A stretch of DNA of 64,000 nt from Palsa-1248 sp963737835 (GTDB lineage: Bacteria > Gemmatimonadota > Gemmatimonadetes > Gemmatimonadales > Gemmatimonadaceae): the NCBI GenBank assembly GCA_963737835.1, contig CAVTUH010000002.1, forward strand, positions 434,001 to 498,000. The letters are read 5' to 3'. Below the pieces are notes generated by a model that saw only the letters and a list, made by a program, of their open reading frames with translations, made no database searches and was not told where the DNA came from. Positions 35,129-44,114 of the stretch are shown in pieces. Every line of letters begins with the position of its first letter. Positions within the stretch are counted from its first letter, which is position 1. Position numbers and translations under genes: made by a program.

Positions 35129-36670
35129 TTATTCCGCGTCCTGCCCTCGCAAACCGAGCCGCGTTTTCGTCCAGATGACGACGGTCGCGCACCCATCGGT
35201 GCCGTTGGTTTCAGCCCCGGTGATGGTGCGGCCCGGGAGGGACCGCACACGAAACTCCGCCGGCACAGAGGCCGCACTGTAGATCTCGAGGGCGCCAATC
35301 TCGTTCGGGCGAAGCGTGGCATCGAGCTCACCGTTGATCACGCGGTTGAACGGCTGGCCGTCGACCACGTACACGAGACAGGCATCGACGCCGCGCTCGT
35401 TCGCGAGATTCGTCCCGCCAGGCGTGTAGGCGAGCCCGACGCCGGACACGCTGGAGAACAATTCGGAGAACGTGCTGGCGCTTTTCGCGGCGATCTCATC
35501 GGCCGTCAGGAACTGTCCCACTCCCTCCTGCCGACGCCGGTCGAAACCGATGCGCGCGTACGCGATCGCCAGCCGGTGGGCTTGCACGACCACGGGATCC
35601 AGCTCGTGAGCGGGAGTCGTGAGCGCGATGCTGACGTGCTGCGGGCTCCGGCTCGTCAGCTCGACGACGTCGGAGACCGGCTCGAAGCCCATCGATCGGA
35701 CGAGGACCATGTGGGTTCCGACCGGCAGTCCGCGCATCGTGAACGCACCTGTGCTGTCGACGACGGTGGAATCCGATGTTCCCTCGAGGACGACCTTGGC
35801 ACCCGTGAGGGGACTGCCGTCGGGTCGCTCCACGTCGCCGGTAAGTACCCCGCTGTCGCGCGCGGCCTTGGGGCTCGCGCTCTTGGACGCCGGCAAATGC
35901 AGGGTCGCCATTGTCACGATGCGATCGTCGAGCGCGAGCTCGCGTTCGACCGCCATCGTGCCATCAGGGCTGGTGGTGACGCGGAGCACCCCGGTGAGCC
36001 CGGTCGGAAGCGCGCAGAAGCGAAAATCGCCGAGATCGCTCGTGGTCGTCGTGCGCGTGTACGGCGTCACGTGCACCGCCGTACCGGCAAAGTCGGTCTG
36101 CACCCACGCGAGCGTCACGGTCGCGCCCTCGATCGGGACCAGGTCAGAATCGGGATCGAGTACGCGTCCGACGAGCACGGCGACGCCGCTGTCCGCGTGT
36201 TCGTAGCCGCTCACACGCGAGGGCATCTCCGGGCAGATGGCTCGTCGAAGCGTCCGCCCGGACGGGGTGGCAAGAGAAATGAGCATCGGCTTGCCAGCGT
36301 TGAACCGCACCGGGCGGGTGGCAAGCGAAGTGCCGAGCGAATCGAGGATCGGGTGAAAGATGCCGACCCGGTACAGGCCGGCGTACACGCTGTCCAGCCG
36401 GAAGCGACCGACCGAATCGGTCACAGCCGCGCGCGGCTGCCCATCGAGCATGATCACCGCTCCGGCGAGCGGACCACCGTGGAGACTGTCGCCGACGACG
36501 CCCTGGATCGAGGTCATTGACGACGAGTTGAGCCCCCTCGAGCGAGTGCCCTGAGCGAGCAGGGCGGTGCTCCCGACGCACGCGAGGCACACGGCCAGCG
36601 TCAGGCACACGCCGCGTCGGCGTCGTGACCGGCTGCCTGAGTGTGCGTGTCGACGGACCCGTGCGGGCAC
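35129..36670 (-). CDS. Secreted carboxypeptidase-regulatory-like/plug-domain protein
   Basis: A 513-residue exported protein. GAGGAG 5 nt upstream supports the GTG at 36670; a long basic N-region then leads to the signal CLTLAVCLACVGSTALLAQG. It contains at least two CarboxypepD_reg-like beta-sandwich domains (SIQGVVGDSLHGGPLAGAVIMLDG...FRLDSV and GVLTGDVERPDGSPLTGAKVVLEG...FTMRGLPVGTH), with a further similar domain around 190-270. The C-terminus has a TonB-plug-like segment (LTADEIAAKSASTFSELFSSVSGV, VYVVDGQPFNRVINGEL). It has no beta-barrel, so it is not a receptor itself. Such barrel-less plug proteins are frequent in Gemmatimonadota and their role is unknown. Confidence 0.75.
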   Translation of the reverse strand: MPARVRRHAHSGSRSRRRRGVCLTLAVCLACVGSTALLAQGTRSRGLNSSSMTSIQGVVGDSLHGGPLAGAVIMLDGQPRAAVTDSVGRFRLDSVYAGLYRVGIFHPILDSLGTSLATRPVRFNAGKPMLISLATPSGRTLRRAICPEMPSRVSGYEHADSGVAVLVGRVLDPDSDLVPIEGATVTLAWVQTDFAGTAVHVTPYTRTTTTSDLGDFRFCALPTGLTGVLRVTTSPDGTMAVERELALDDRIVTMATLHLPASKSASPKAARDSGVLTGDVERPDGSPLTGAKVVLEGTSDSTVVDSTGAFTMRGLPVGTHMVLVRSMGFEPVSDVVELTSRSPQHVSIALTTPAHELDPVVVQAHRLAIAYARIGFDRRRQEGVGQFLTADEIAAKSASTFSELFSSVSGVGLAYTPGGTNLANERGVDACLVYVVDGQPFNRVINGELDATLRPNEIGALEIYSAASVPAEFRVRSLPGRTITGAETNGTDGCATVVIWTKTRLGLRGQDAE

Positions 36671-36843
36671 AGCGACTCCTCGCGTAGCGGACCCGCAAAA
36701 CGCAGATCCTGGGCCGTAGCCCTGCGACGCCGCGAATGGCGGCCGCAGACGATGCCTACGGGTGTACGCGGCACGCGGCAATGGTGCCCCCGGGATTCTT
36801 GCGAGCCCTTAACCTACCTGCGCGCCGTGGCTCGGGTAATTGT

Positions 36844-38160
36844 CTACTGCGAATCCTCGTCGAACACGCGGAACGCCGCACACGTGTTGTGGCCGCCGAA
36901 GCCGAACGCGTTGCTGAGGGCAACTCGCACTTCGCGCCGCAGCGGCTTGTTGAGCACGTAACAGAGATCATCGCACGCGGGGTCCAGCTCGCTCACGTTG
37001 ATGGTCGGCGGCACGACGTGATGGACAATCGACAGCACCGACGCGATCGCTTCCACCGCACCCGCAGCCCCCAGCATGTGACCGGTCATGCTCTTGGTCG
37101 AGGTCACGCTCATCCTGCGCGTCCGCGTCCCGAACACCGCTTGGACCGCCCGACTCTCAGCGGTGTCGCCCAGCTCGGTCAATGTCGCATGCATGTTGAT
37201 CGCATCGACGTCCTCGAGCTGGAGCTGGCTCGCGGCGAGCACGCGCTCCATCGCGAGGCGTGCGCCCAGCCCCTCCGGATGTGGCGCAGTCACATGGTGT
37301 GCATCAGCCGACGAACCGACACCGAGGACTTCGGCGTAAATGCGCGCGCCCCGCTGGCGCGCGTGCCCGAGCGATTCCAGGACGAGCGCGCCGGCGCCGT
37401 CCCCCATGACGAAGCCATCGCGGTGGATATCGAACGGCCGCGACGCATGTTCCGGATCATCGTTGCGGGTCGAAAGGGCATGCATCGAGGCAAATCCGCC
37501 CAATCCCAGCTCGCAGATGGCGGCTTCGGCGCCACCGCACAACATGAGGTCGGCGTCGCCAGAACGGATCAGGCAGAGCGCGTCCGCAATGTTGTGGTTG
37601 CCCGTGGCGCACGCCGACACGACGCAGTGGTTCGGCCCCCGAAATCCATGGCGGATGGCGATGACGCCGCTTGCCATGTCGGGGATCATCATCGGGATGA
37701 AGAACGGGGACAGGCGGCGGGGCCCGCCCTTGAGATAGGCCTGCGTCTGTTCCTGGAAGGTCTGCAGTCCGCCAATGCCGCTCCCAAACACGACGCCGGA
37801 GCGTTCGCGCGAGAGAGGCGACAGCGCGTCCGACGTGACGCCCGCATCTCGCAAGGCCTCCTCGGAGGCCGCGACCGCGAACTGCGCGAAGCGATCGAGT
37901 CGTTGCGCCTGTTTGCGATCGAAGTAGTTGAGCGGGTCGAATCCTCTGACCTCGCAGGCGAAGTGCGTCGTGAACGCGGACGCGTCGAAGCCGGTGATCG
38001 TCGCCGCTCCACTCTTGCCGGCGAGCAGCGCTTCCCAGAAGGCGGGCACTGACAGGCCGAGTGGCGTGATGGCTCCGAGCCCGGTCACCACGACGCGATG
38101 GCGACCGCGTGAATCCAGCCCATTTCCATTGCTCGTCGTGTGGCGAACGGCTGAACTCAT
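36844..38160 (-). CDS. fabF: Beta-ketoacyl-ACP synthase II (FabF-like)
   Basis: A 438-residue condensing enzyme that elongates acyl-ACP with malonyl-ACP. The domain starts RVVVTGLGAITPLG; the nucleophile is in VVSACATGNHNIADAL, and the second His and Lys are in TSTKSMTGHMLGAAGA. The first catalytic His motif is unusual: NMHATLTELGD instead of NAHGTSTxxND. C-terminal SNAFGFGGHNTCAAF is normal. The extra N-terminal ~20 residues before RHRVVV are probably a late-start artefact or a tail. No acp, fabG or other fab genes are adjacent, so this may serve a specialised pathway. Confidence 0.88.
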   Translation of the reverse strand: MSSAVRHTTSNGNGLDSRGRHRVVVTGLGAITPLGLSVPAFWEALLAGKSGAATITGFDASAFTTHFACEVRGFDPLNYFDRKQAQRLDRFAQFAVAASEEALRDAGVTSDALSPLSRERSGVVFGSGIGGLQTFQEQTQAYLKGGPRRLSPFFIPMMIPDMASGVIAIRHGFRGPNHCVVSACATGNHNIADALCLIRSGDADLMLCGGAEAAICELGLGGFASMHALSTRNDDPEHASRPFDIHRDGFVMGDGAGALVLESLGHARQRGARIYAEVLGVGSSADAHHVTAPHPEGLGARLAMERVLAASQLQLEDVDAINMHATLTELGDTAESRAVQAVFGTRTRRMSVTSTKSMTGHMLGAAGAVEAIASVLSIVHHVVPPTINVSELDPACDDLCYVLNKPLRREVRVALSNAFGFGGHNTCAAFRVFDEDSQ

Positions 38161-38415
38161 GCCCTACCGTCGGCGGAGTGTGGAGCGGGAATCGCGAGTC
38201 GACAGGTCGAACGCGACAATCGCATGTTGCGGAATATCACAGGGCGAGGCCACCGCCGACAGCGCCTGCAAGTCCGCGGGCTCCCGCTCGGGCCGCGCCC
38301 ACGCCTGCGCGCGGCTGCCTCACCTCGGGATTTCGGAGTGCCGTAAAAACCCCGGTTTCCGGCCGCCGGGTGCGCCGGGAAACAGCCAGAATGACCAAGG
38401 GCGTCCTGACCGCCT

Positions 38416-38480
38416 CCCGGGCGTAACCTCTGTAAACACTTGGATTTGCAATGTCGGTCAGAGCGGCTGTTACGCCGGGG
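38416..38480. promoter_or_regulatory. Spaced inverted repeat in the fabF-TPR gene divergent spacer
   Basis: The 392-bp spacer 38161-38552 holds no gene I can support. It contains GGGCGTAAC (38419-38427) and GTTACGCC (38469-38476), an 8-bp inverted pair 41 bp apart, and a small palindrome TTGCGCAA (38519-38526). These may be operator sites for either divergent gene. The promoters themselves are not obvious. Confidence 0.35.
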
Positions 38481-38552
38481 GCCTTGACGCTGTAACGGTT
38501 GCGCTCGTAGCGTGACTGTTGCGCAACGTGAAAGGTCGCATATTACAGCCCC

Positions 38553-39890
38553 GTGACTCAACAAGCCCCGGCGTCTCCCGCTCTCCCGTTGATCACCAGC
38601 GACACCGATTTGCGTCATCGGCCGTTCCTTCAGGCGTTGGCGCAGGGCGAGCCGACCTCCCCTGAGTGGTTAGCCGCGCGCGCCGGCTTGTTGCTGCTGC
38701 GTTACATGGATGCGTGGTCCACGGGCGAGTGGTTGCCGGTCCAACTCTTGGCCGAACGGGCGGCAGTGTCGGAGGCGATCTGCGCGATCCCCTCCGGCGA
38801 TCAGTTCCGCGGGCTCCTGGCCGTACTGCTCGAGCGGACGACGACAGAGTGGGCGATCAGCGCTGGGGGTGAGCCGTATCCCCTTCCGCCGTCGATCGCT
38901 CGCATCGCATCGCCACTCCTCGCGTATGCGCACGCGCTGCAGTTCTCGTCCCAGTGGGCACTGGCAGCCGACGTGTACCTCACGGTCTGGGAAGCGTGCG
39001 GAGCGCATGGCAAACAGTTGCCGCGCCCCGTCGACGACGCCGATTGCGCGATGACCGCAGCGCTCCGTCTCGGCGCCTGCTATCGCACGCTGGGTGAAGC
39101 AGACCGGGCGGCGACGGCCTATGCCGCCGCCCTGGCGATGTCGGAGGAGCGTGGGGACGTCCGCACGATACTGCGGGCGCGACTCGGCATCGCGAAGCTG
39201 ATTCAGGACCGCGGAAATCTGCCGCTCGCCGACGAGCGCATGGCTGAGATCATCCGCGACGCCAACACCTCGCAGCTCCAGGACATCCGGGCGTGGGCAT
39301 TCCACGACCGGAGTGCCGTCGCCGTGCAGCGGGAACGCTTCCGTGAAGCGGTTGAGTATGGATTCGAATCATGGGCCCTCGAGCGCGATCCCAGCGAGCG
39401 CGAACGTGTCCTGGGTGACCTGGCTGGCGCTCTCTTGGGCGCTGGATTCATCAACGTCGCGAGGGCTGCAAATCAGTTGCTGGCTGCGACTGCCCAGGAA
39501 GCGCTGACGCGTTGGTGCGTGATGATCAATCTCATCGAGATCGCGACGATCGATCGAGACGAACATGAGTTCGACGATGTGAGCCGAACGTTGCGTTCGG
39601 CAGTGCTGCCTCCACGGATCCTGGCGCTCTACCACTTCTACGCCGGGCAGGGAGAGGCGGTATTCGGCCGACCGCTCCGAGCGTTCGGTGACCTGAAGCG
39701 CGCGCTTACAATCGCCGAAGAGCACGGCTTGGGTGAGCTGGTGGTCAAGGCGGAGGCTGCGTTGATGCGCTTCAACGAAGGCCAGCGCGTCGACCCGCCG
39801 TATCGCTCAGTGCCGGTGCCGGCGGAGTTCGCACACATCAACGACGCGCTCCATGGAGCGTACGCCGCCGCATTGGTCGAACAACAATAG
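38553..39890 (+). CDS. TPR-like cytosolic helical protein
   Basis: A 445-residue all-helical protein with no signal peptide or membrane segment. TPR-like helix pairs span ~120-420, e.g. AMTAALRLGACYRTLGEADRAATAYAAAL, RAWAFHDRSAVAVQRERFREAVEYGFESW and ALYHFYAGQGEAVFGRPLRAFGDLKRALTIAEEHGL. The first ~110 residues are a separate helical region. The start is a GTG at 38553. It converges with a 42-codon gene for a secreted peptide across a strong terminator hairpin, and an AraC-type regulator follows. Function unknown; TPR proteins bind peptides or partner proteins. Confidence 0.7.
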   Translation: MTQQAPASPALPLITSDTDLRHRPFLQALAQGEPTSPEWLAARAGLLLLRYMDAWSTGEWLPVQLLAERAAVSEAICAIPSGDQFRGLLAVLLERTTTEWAISAGGEPYPLPPSIARIASPLLAYAHALQFSSQWALAADVYLTVWEACGAHGKQLPRPVDDADCAMTAALRLGACYRTLGEADRAATAYAAALAMSEERGDVRTILRARLGIAKLIQDRGNLPLADERMAEIIRDANTSQLQDIRAWAFHDRSAVAVQRERFREAVEYGFESWALERDPSERERVLGDLAGALLGAGFINVARAANQLLAATAQEALTRWCVMINLIEIATIDRDEHEFDDVSRTLRSAVLPPRILALYHFYAGQGEAVFGRPLRAFGDLKRALTIAEEHGLGELVVKAEAALMRFNEGQRVDPPYRSVPVPAEFAHINDALHGAYAAALVEQQ

Positions 39891-39897
39891 AAGACGC

Positions 39898-39942
39898 GGG
39901 GCACCCGGCCGCACGACGTAGCGTCTCGCGGCGGGGTGCCCC
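39898..39942. terminator. Bidirectional terminator hairpin
   Basis: GGGGCACCC (39898-39906) pairs perfectly with GGGTGCCCC (39934-39942), 9 bp, between the convergent TPR and peptide genes. It has no T tract, so termination strength is inferred from the stem only. Confidence 0.65.
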
Positions 39943-39993
39943 TCAAGCTGTACCGTCGTCACGCCGTAGGCGCGACGACGGAGGGTCAACGAG

Positions 39994-40122
39994 TTAGCAG
40001 CTGCTTCCGATCGTGGCGCCGCACGTGTGCGAAACGGGTGCTGTCGGGCTCGCGCATGCCGCAGCGGCTGTGAGAGCGAGGGCAGCCAGCGTGATCATGG
40101 TACGACGAATGGAGTTGCGCAT
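39994..40122 (-). CDS. 42-residue secreted peptide (lipoprotein-type signal)
   Basis: A complete small gene: ATG at 40122, TAA at 39994-39996, and GAGG with a suitable spacing upstream. The N-terminus is basic (MRNSIRR) followed by a hydrophobic Ala/Leu/Thr core. A lipobox-like AAAAC at residues 20-23 would leave a 20-residue mature peptide with Cys at its ends (CASPTAPVSHTCGATIGSSC). It is flanked by a perfect terminator on its 3' side and an AraC-type regulator gene divergently on its 5' side. It might be a small lipoprotein or a signalling or bacteriocin-like peptide. I do not recognise the family. Confidence 0.6.
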   Translation of the reverse strand: MRNSIRRTMITLAALALTAAAACASPTAPVSHTCGATIGSSC

Positions 40123-40295
40123 ACAGACCTCGATCAAGCAAGGTGAGGGATAGCTTGGGCGGTCTCTACCGCAACGATCACCCCATGCACGGGCCTGGCG
40201 AAGTACCGGATCGGAAACACGAGCCGCGACATCGGAACCTTCCGGTGGCGAATGCGGGGGCTGCCCATCAGTCCGGCTCCCGGGCGCGCCCTGTG

Positions 40296-41153
40296 ATGGT
40301 CATTGTCGCCCGGCTCAGTGCGCCGCTTATGGGTCGTTTTCGGGTTGTCGTCGGAGACGAATACCGGCTGGTCGAAGCCGACAGCTGGACAAATTTACGC
40401 AAGCTGGTCCGTTCGGCCCCTGCCCAGGTCGCAGTGGTCGATCCGTGCGCGGATGGGTCCGACGATGTACTGACGGCCAAGGCCGTTGATGCCATTCGCA
40501 GCATCGCGCGCACCGTCACCGTGTTCATCTACGCGTCGCTCACACCCTCCGCGACGCGCGCGATGCTGGCGCTCAGCGCAAACGGGATCAAGCATTTTGT
40601 CATTAGCGGTGTGGACGATGATCCGACGCGATTTCGCGAACGTCTGGAAGAGTTCCGCGCGCCGGGGATGGAAGAGGAAGTGCTCGCACCGCTGCTCACC
40701 GCGCTCACCGCGGTACAGACCCCGGTCGCCGTCGGTGATGGCGTACGGATGCTGTTCCGCACACCGCGACGATTCCAGACCGCCGAAGATGTCGCCATCT
40801 GGTCCGGCGTCACCCGCCAGTACTTCAATCGATGCCTGGGCGTTGCCGGTGTCGTTCCGCTGCGGATTCTGGTGGTTGCTGCGCGTATCCTGCGCGCGTA
40901 CCAGTACGCGCAGATCCCGGGACTCACGCTGACCGACGTCGCTACTCGCCTCCGCTACACCGACCCGCGCACGCTGACCCGCCACGTTCGAGAGCTCACC
41001 GGAACCACCCTGTCGCTGTGGAGCTCCACTGTCACGCCTGCGGAGTGCGTTGCGCAGATCCGCGCTCGGCTGGGCATGGGTGCCAGCAAGCCCCTCGTCC
41101 TGCTGGGCGGCACTGAGCAGCGCGACGTGAAAGGCCGCGGCACTGGAGGCTGA
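40296..41153 (+). CDS. AraC-type transcription regulator
   Basis: A 285-residue regulator. Residues ~1-130 form an alpha/beta domain (FRVVVGDEYRLVEAD, AQVAVVDPCADGSDD, TVTVFIYASLTPSATRAMLALSANGIKHFVI) that resembles a response-regulator receiver without a clear phospho-Asp pocket. The C-terminal part has two helix-turn-helix units, EDVAIWSGVTRQYFNRCL and LTLTDVATRLRYTDPRTLTRHVRELTGTTLSLW, the latter matching AraC. The longest frame starts at 40143, but the ATG at 40296 (MVIVARL) begins the folded part. Divergent from the 42-residue peptide gene, so autoregulation of both is plausible. Confidence 0.75.
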   Translation: MVIVARLSAPLMGRFRVVVGDEYRLVEADSWTNLRKLVRSAPAQVAVVDPCADGSDDVLTAKAVDAIRSIARTVTVFIYASLTPSATRAMLALSANGIKHFVISGVDDDPTRFRERLEEFRAPGMEEEVLAPLLTALTAVQTPVAVGDGVRMLFRTPRRFQTAEDVAIWSGVTRQYFNRCLGVAGVVPLRILVVAARILRAYQYAQIPGLTLTDVATRLRYTDPRTLTRHVRELTGTTLSLWSSTVTPAECVAQIRARLGMGASKPLVLLGGTEQRDVKGRGTGG

Positions 41154-41180
41154 CGCGCTGGTGGCGGGTCGGGCGGCCTT

Positions 41181-42467
41181 GTGACTGCTGCCGCATCGGG
41201 GGCCGGCGCACCGTCGAAGCGCCGGTGGCCGTCGCTCACGCAGTGGATCCTGATTTCGATGGTCGTCGGCACCGTCGTCGGGTGGGTGTTCCCCGCCGCG
41301 GCCATCACGCTCAAGCCGCTCGCGACGATTTTCTTGCGACTCATCAAGTCGCTCGTGGTCCCGCTGGTCTTCAGTACGCTGGTCGTCGGCATCGCCGGAC
41401 ACGGTGAGGATCTCAAGCGCGTGGGGCGGCTCGCCCTTGGCACCCTCGTGTACTTCGAGGTCATGACGACCATTGCGCTCGTGTTCGGCCTCGTCGCGGG
41501 CAACGTGGCGCGCCCGGGTGCGGGCGTCGCGATCGGCGCCTCGACGTCGGCGGCACCCGCGTTGGCGACAACCAAGATCACACTGGCCGCGACGCTCGAG
41601 CACCTCGTCCCGCAAAGCATCTTCGAGGCGGCGAGCAGCAACAATGTCCTGCAGGTCGTAGTGTTTGCCGTGATCTTCGGCATCGCCCTCGCGCGCGTGC
41701 CCGGAAACCCGCGCGGCGTGATGCTCAGTTTTTGCAACAGCCTGGCCGAAGTGACCTTCAAGATGGTGGCGCTCGTGATGCTCTACGCTCCGATCGGCAT
41801 CGGGGCAGCGATCGCCGTGACGATCGGGCAGAACGGGCCGGCGGTCCTCATCGGGTTGGGCAAGCTGGTCATCACGATGTACGTCGCGCTGATCGCATTC
41901 GTGGTCGCGGTCATGGTGCCGGTTGCGATCGCGTTCCGAGTGCCACTACGGTCGTTTGTGCGCGCCGTCCGGGAACCAGCCCTCATCGCGTTCTCCACCT
42001 CCACGTCCGAAGCGGCGTTGCCCGTCGCGATGCAGATGATGGAAGCGATCGGCGTGCCCCCGCGGATCGTCGGCTTCGTCATCCCGACGGGGTACACGTT
42101 CAACCTCGTCGGCAGCACGCTCTATCTCGCCGTCGCCTCGCTCTTCGCCGCGCAGGCGGGCAACGTGCCATTCCCGTTGAGCACCCAGCTCTTGCTGATG
42201 GTGACGCTCATGCTCACCAGCAAGGGGATCGCCGGCGTCCCGCGCGCGGCACTGGTCGTCCTCTCGGGCGCCGTAGGTGCGTTCAATCTCCCGCTCCAGG
42301 CCGTCGCCGTGATCCTCGGCGTCGACGCTTTCATGGACATGGGACGCACCGCGATCAACGTCGTCGGCAACTGCCTCGCGGCCGCCGTGATGGCGCGCTG
42401 GGAGGGCGTCCCGCTCCAGGACACCGCGCCGCCCGCGGCCGCGGCGCTGTCTGCGGCGGAGATGTAA
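41181..42467 (+). CDS. Dicarboxylate/amino acid:cation symporter (DAACS)
   Basis: A 428-residue transporter of the GltP/DctA family with eight helices and two re-entrant loops. It takes up C4-dicarboxylates or glutamate/aspartate with Na+ or H+. Signatures are FLRLIKSLVVPLVFSTLVVGI, FSTSTSEAALPVAMQMME (re-entrant loop 1), GFVIPTGYTFNLVGSTLYLAVASLFAAQ and MDMGRTAINVVGNCLAAAVMARW. The GTG at 41181 begins 27 bp after the regulator gene. The stop codon directly precedes an H2 array. Confidence 0.92.
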   Translation: MTAAASGAGAPSKRRWPSLTQWILISMVVGTVVGWVFPAAAITLKPLATIFLRLIKSLVVPLVFSTLVVGIAGHGEDLKRVGRLALGTLVYFEVMTTIALVFGLVAGNVARPGAGVAIGASTSAAPALATTKITLAATLEHLVPQSIFEAASSNNVLQVVVFAVIFGIALARVPGNPRGVMLSFCNSLAEVTFKMVALVMLYAPIGIGAAIAVTIGQNGPAVLIGLGKLVITMYVALIAFVVAVMVPVAIAFRVPLRSFVRAVREPALIAFSTSTSEAALPVAMQMMEAIGVPPRIVGFVIPTGYTFNLVGSTLYLAVASLFAAQAGNVPFPLSTQLLLMVTLMLTSKGIAGVPRAALVVLSGAVGAFNLPLQAVAVILGVDAFMDMGRTAINVVGNCLAAAVMARWEGVPLQDTAPPAAAALSAAEM

Positions 42468-42582
42468 CGGGCGCTAAAGCGCCCGAGAGAGTAGAACCAC
42501 AGAAAGTAGAAAGTAGACAAGGACCGCCCGGTCTACTTTCTACTCTCTGCAGGTCTACTCTCTCGGGGGCGTTAGCCCCCGC
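42467..42582. repeat. Heptamer inverted array, family H2 (GAAAGTA), compensatory cap hairpin
   Basis: Left cap GGGCGC-TAAA-GCGCCC (42469-42484) then AGAAAGTAGAAAGTAG (42501-42516). Right arm of CTACTTT/CTACTCT heptamers (42532-42563), capped by GGGGGC-GTTA-GCCCCC (42565-42580). The second cap keeps its pairing although the C-G pair has become G-C. The stop and last codons of the phosphomannomutase lie in it. Confidence 0.88.
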
Positions 42583-43994
42583 ACCCCCTGCTGCCGCAAC
42601 CACGTCTCCATCTCGTTGCGGATCGCCGCCAGCCCCGCGTCCGTCTTGGCCTCGAAACGGAGCACGAGCGCCGGCTGCGTGTTGGACGCGCGGATCAGGC
42701 CCCAGCCGTCGGTGAACTTCACCCGCGCGCCGTCCACGGTGATCACATCGTGCGTGGCCGACCAGTGGGCGACCGCGCGCTTCACGATCTCGAACTTCTC
42801 GTCGTCGGGACAATCCACGCGAATCTCGGGCGAGACTGGAAAGACCGGCACGCCATCGAGCAGTTCCGTGATCGTCTTGCCGGTCGTCGCCATGATCGCG
42901 AGGAGTCGCGCGCCGGCGTAGAGCGCGTCGTCGAACCCGTAGTAGCCGTCGCCAATGTACATATGCCCCGAGAGCTCTCCGGCCAGCGGCGCGTGGATCT
43001 CCTGCATCTTCGCTTCGATGAGCGAATGTCCCGTCTTCCACATCACGGGTTTCCCACCCGCGCTCGTGATCGCTTCCTCCAGCGCCTGCGAGGATTTCAC
43101 GTCGAAGATGATGGGTGCGCCCCGGTACGCCGGCTTCGCCAGAATGTCGCGAGCGTAGATCGCCTCTACGCGATCGCCCCACACGATGTTGCCTGCAGCG
43201 TCGATCACGCCGACGCGATCTGCGTCGCCGTCGAACGCAATGCCGGCATCGACCGCCGCGCCCGTCGCCGCGGCCTGTCGAACGGCCGCGATCAGGCCCG
43301 CGAGATTGTCCGCCGCGCTGGGATCCGGTTGCCCGTGCGGGAAGGTGCCCTCACTCTCACAACGCAAGCACTTGGTCACCGTGACGCCGAGTCGCTGCAT
43401 CAGACGGGGGCCGACGAGCGAACCGACGCCGTTCATGCAGTCGACGACAATGCGCAACGGGCGCGCCAAGGGAGCCCCGATGCGGTCGACGATGTCATCG
43501 GTGTACCGGTCGAGGATCGCAACTGACCGAACGGTACCACGCCCAGTCACGTGTCGCCCTTGTTGAATGAGCGCCAGCAACCGCTGGATCTCCTCGCCAA
43601 ACAGCGCACGCGTCCCCACGCACATCTTGAACCCGTTGTACGGTGCCGGATTGTGCGATGCGGTGATCTGGATGCCACCGCCGACGCCGAGCGTTGCGAG
43701 ACTCCAGTACAACGCAGGCGTGGGCACGATGCCCACGTCGAGCACGTCGAGTCCGGATTCGATCAGGGCTTGAACCAGCGCGAGGTGCAGGCCAGTTCCG
43801 CTGGGTCGATTGTCACGCCCGACCGCAATCGGGCCACGGACGCCGGCGTCGGCGAGAAACACCGCGAACGCCGTTCCGACCGCGCGGGCCGTGTCAGGCG
43901 TCAGCTCCGTGCCCGCCAAACCCCGGATGTCGTACTCGCGAAAAATCCCCGGTGGTACGGTACTAGCCGTTGCTGTCTCGGTAGGTATTGTCAT
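42555..43994 (-). CDS. manB: Phosphomannomutase/phosphoglucomutase
   Basis: A 479-residue alpha-D-phosphohexomutase that interconverts hexose 1- and 6-phosphates for sugar-nucleotide synthesis. FREYDIRGLAG starts domain 1; the phosphoserine is in GIQITASHNPAPYNG, the Mg2+ loop is FDGDADRVG, the sugar-binding loop is GELSGHMYI, and the phosphate site is RASNTQPALVLRFEAK. The ATG at 43994 begins the family N-terminus; a longer frame upstream is not supported. The last ~9 codons (VRGLTPPRE) and the stop lie inside the H2 array. Confidence 0.92.
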   Translation of the reverse strand: MTIPTETATASTVPPGIFREYDIRGLAGTELTPDTARAVGTAFAVFLADAGVRGPIAVGRDNRPSGTGLHLALVQALIESGLDVLDVGIVPTPALYWSLATLGVGGGIQITASHNPAPYNGFKMCVGTRALFGEEIQRLLALIQQGRHVTGRGTVRSVAILDRYTDDIVDRIGAPLARPLRIVVDCMNGVGSLVGPRLMQRLGVTVTKCLRCESEGTFPHGQPDPSAADNLAGLIAAVRQAAATGAAVDAGIAFDGDADRVGVIDAAGNIVWGDRVEAIYARDILAKPAYRGAPIIFDVKSSQALEEAITSAGGKPVMWKTGHSLIEAKMQEIHAPLAGELSGHMYIGDGYYGFDDALYAGARLLAIMATTGKTITELLDGVPVFPVSPEIRVDCPDDEKFEIVKRAVAHWSATHDVITVDGARVKFTDGWGLIRASNTQPALVLRFEAKTDAGLAAIRNEMETWLRQQGVRGLTPPRE

Positions 43995-44114
43995 CGGTCG
44001 GAGTGCTGAGTGTCGATGAGGTCTATGTGTGATGTCCGCCCTGGACGTCCTGCAACTTCTCGGCCTCTCGGCCCGTATGGGTGTTGCCGGGTCCTCTTGA
44101 GGAGACAGGATACG

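Noticed and set aside
36736..38052. 438-codon plus-strand frame opposite fabF
   Set aside because: fabF is unmistakable on the minus strand; the shadow has no recognisable domain.
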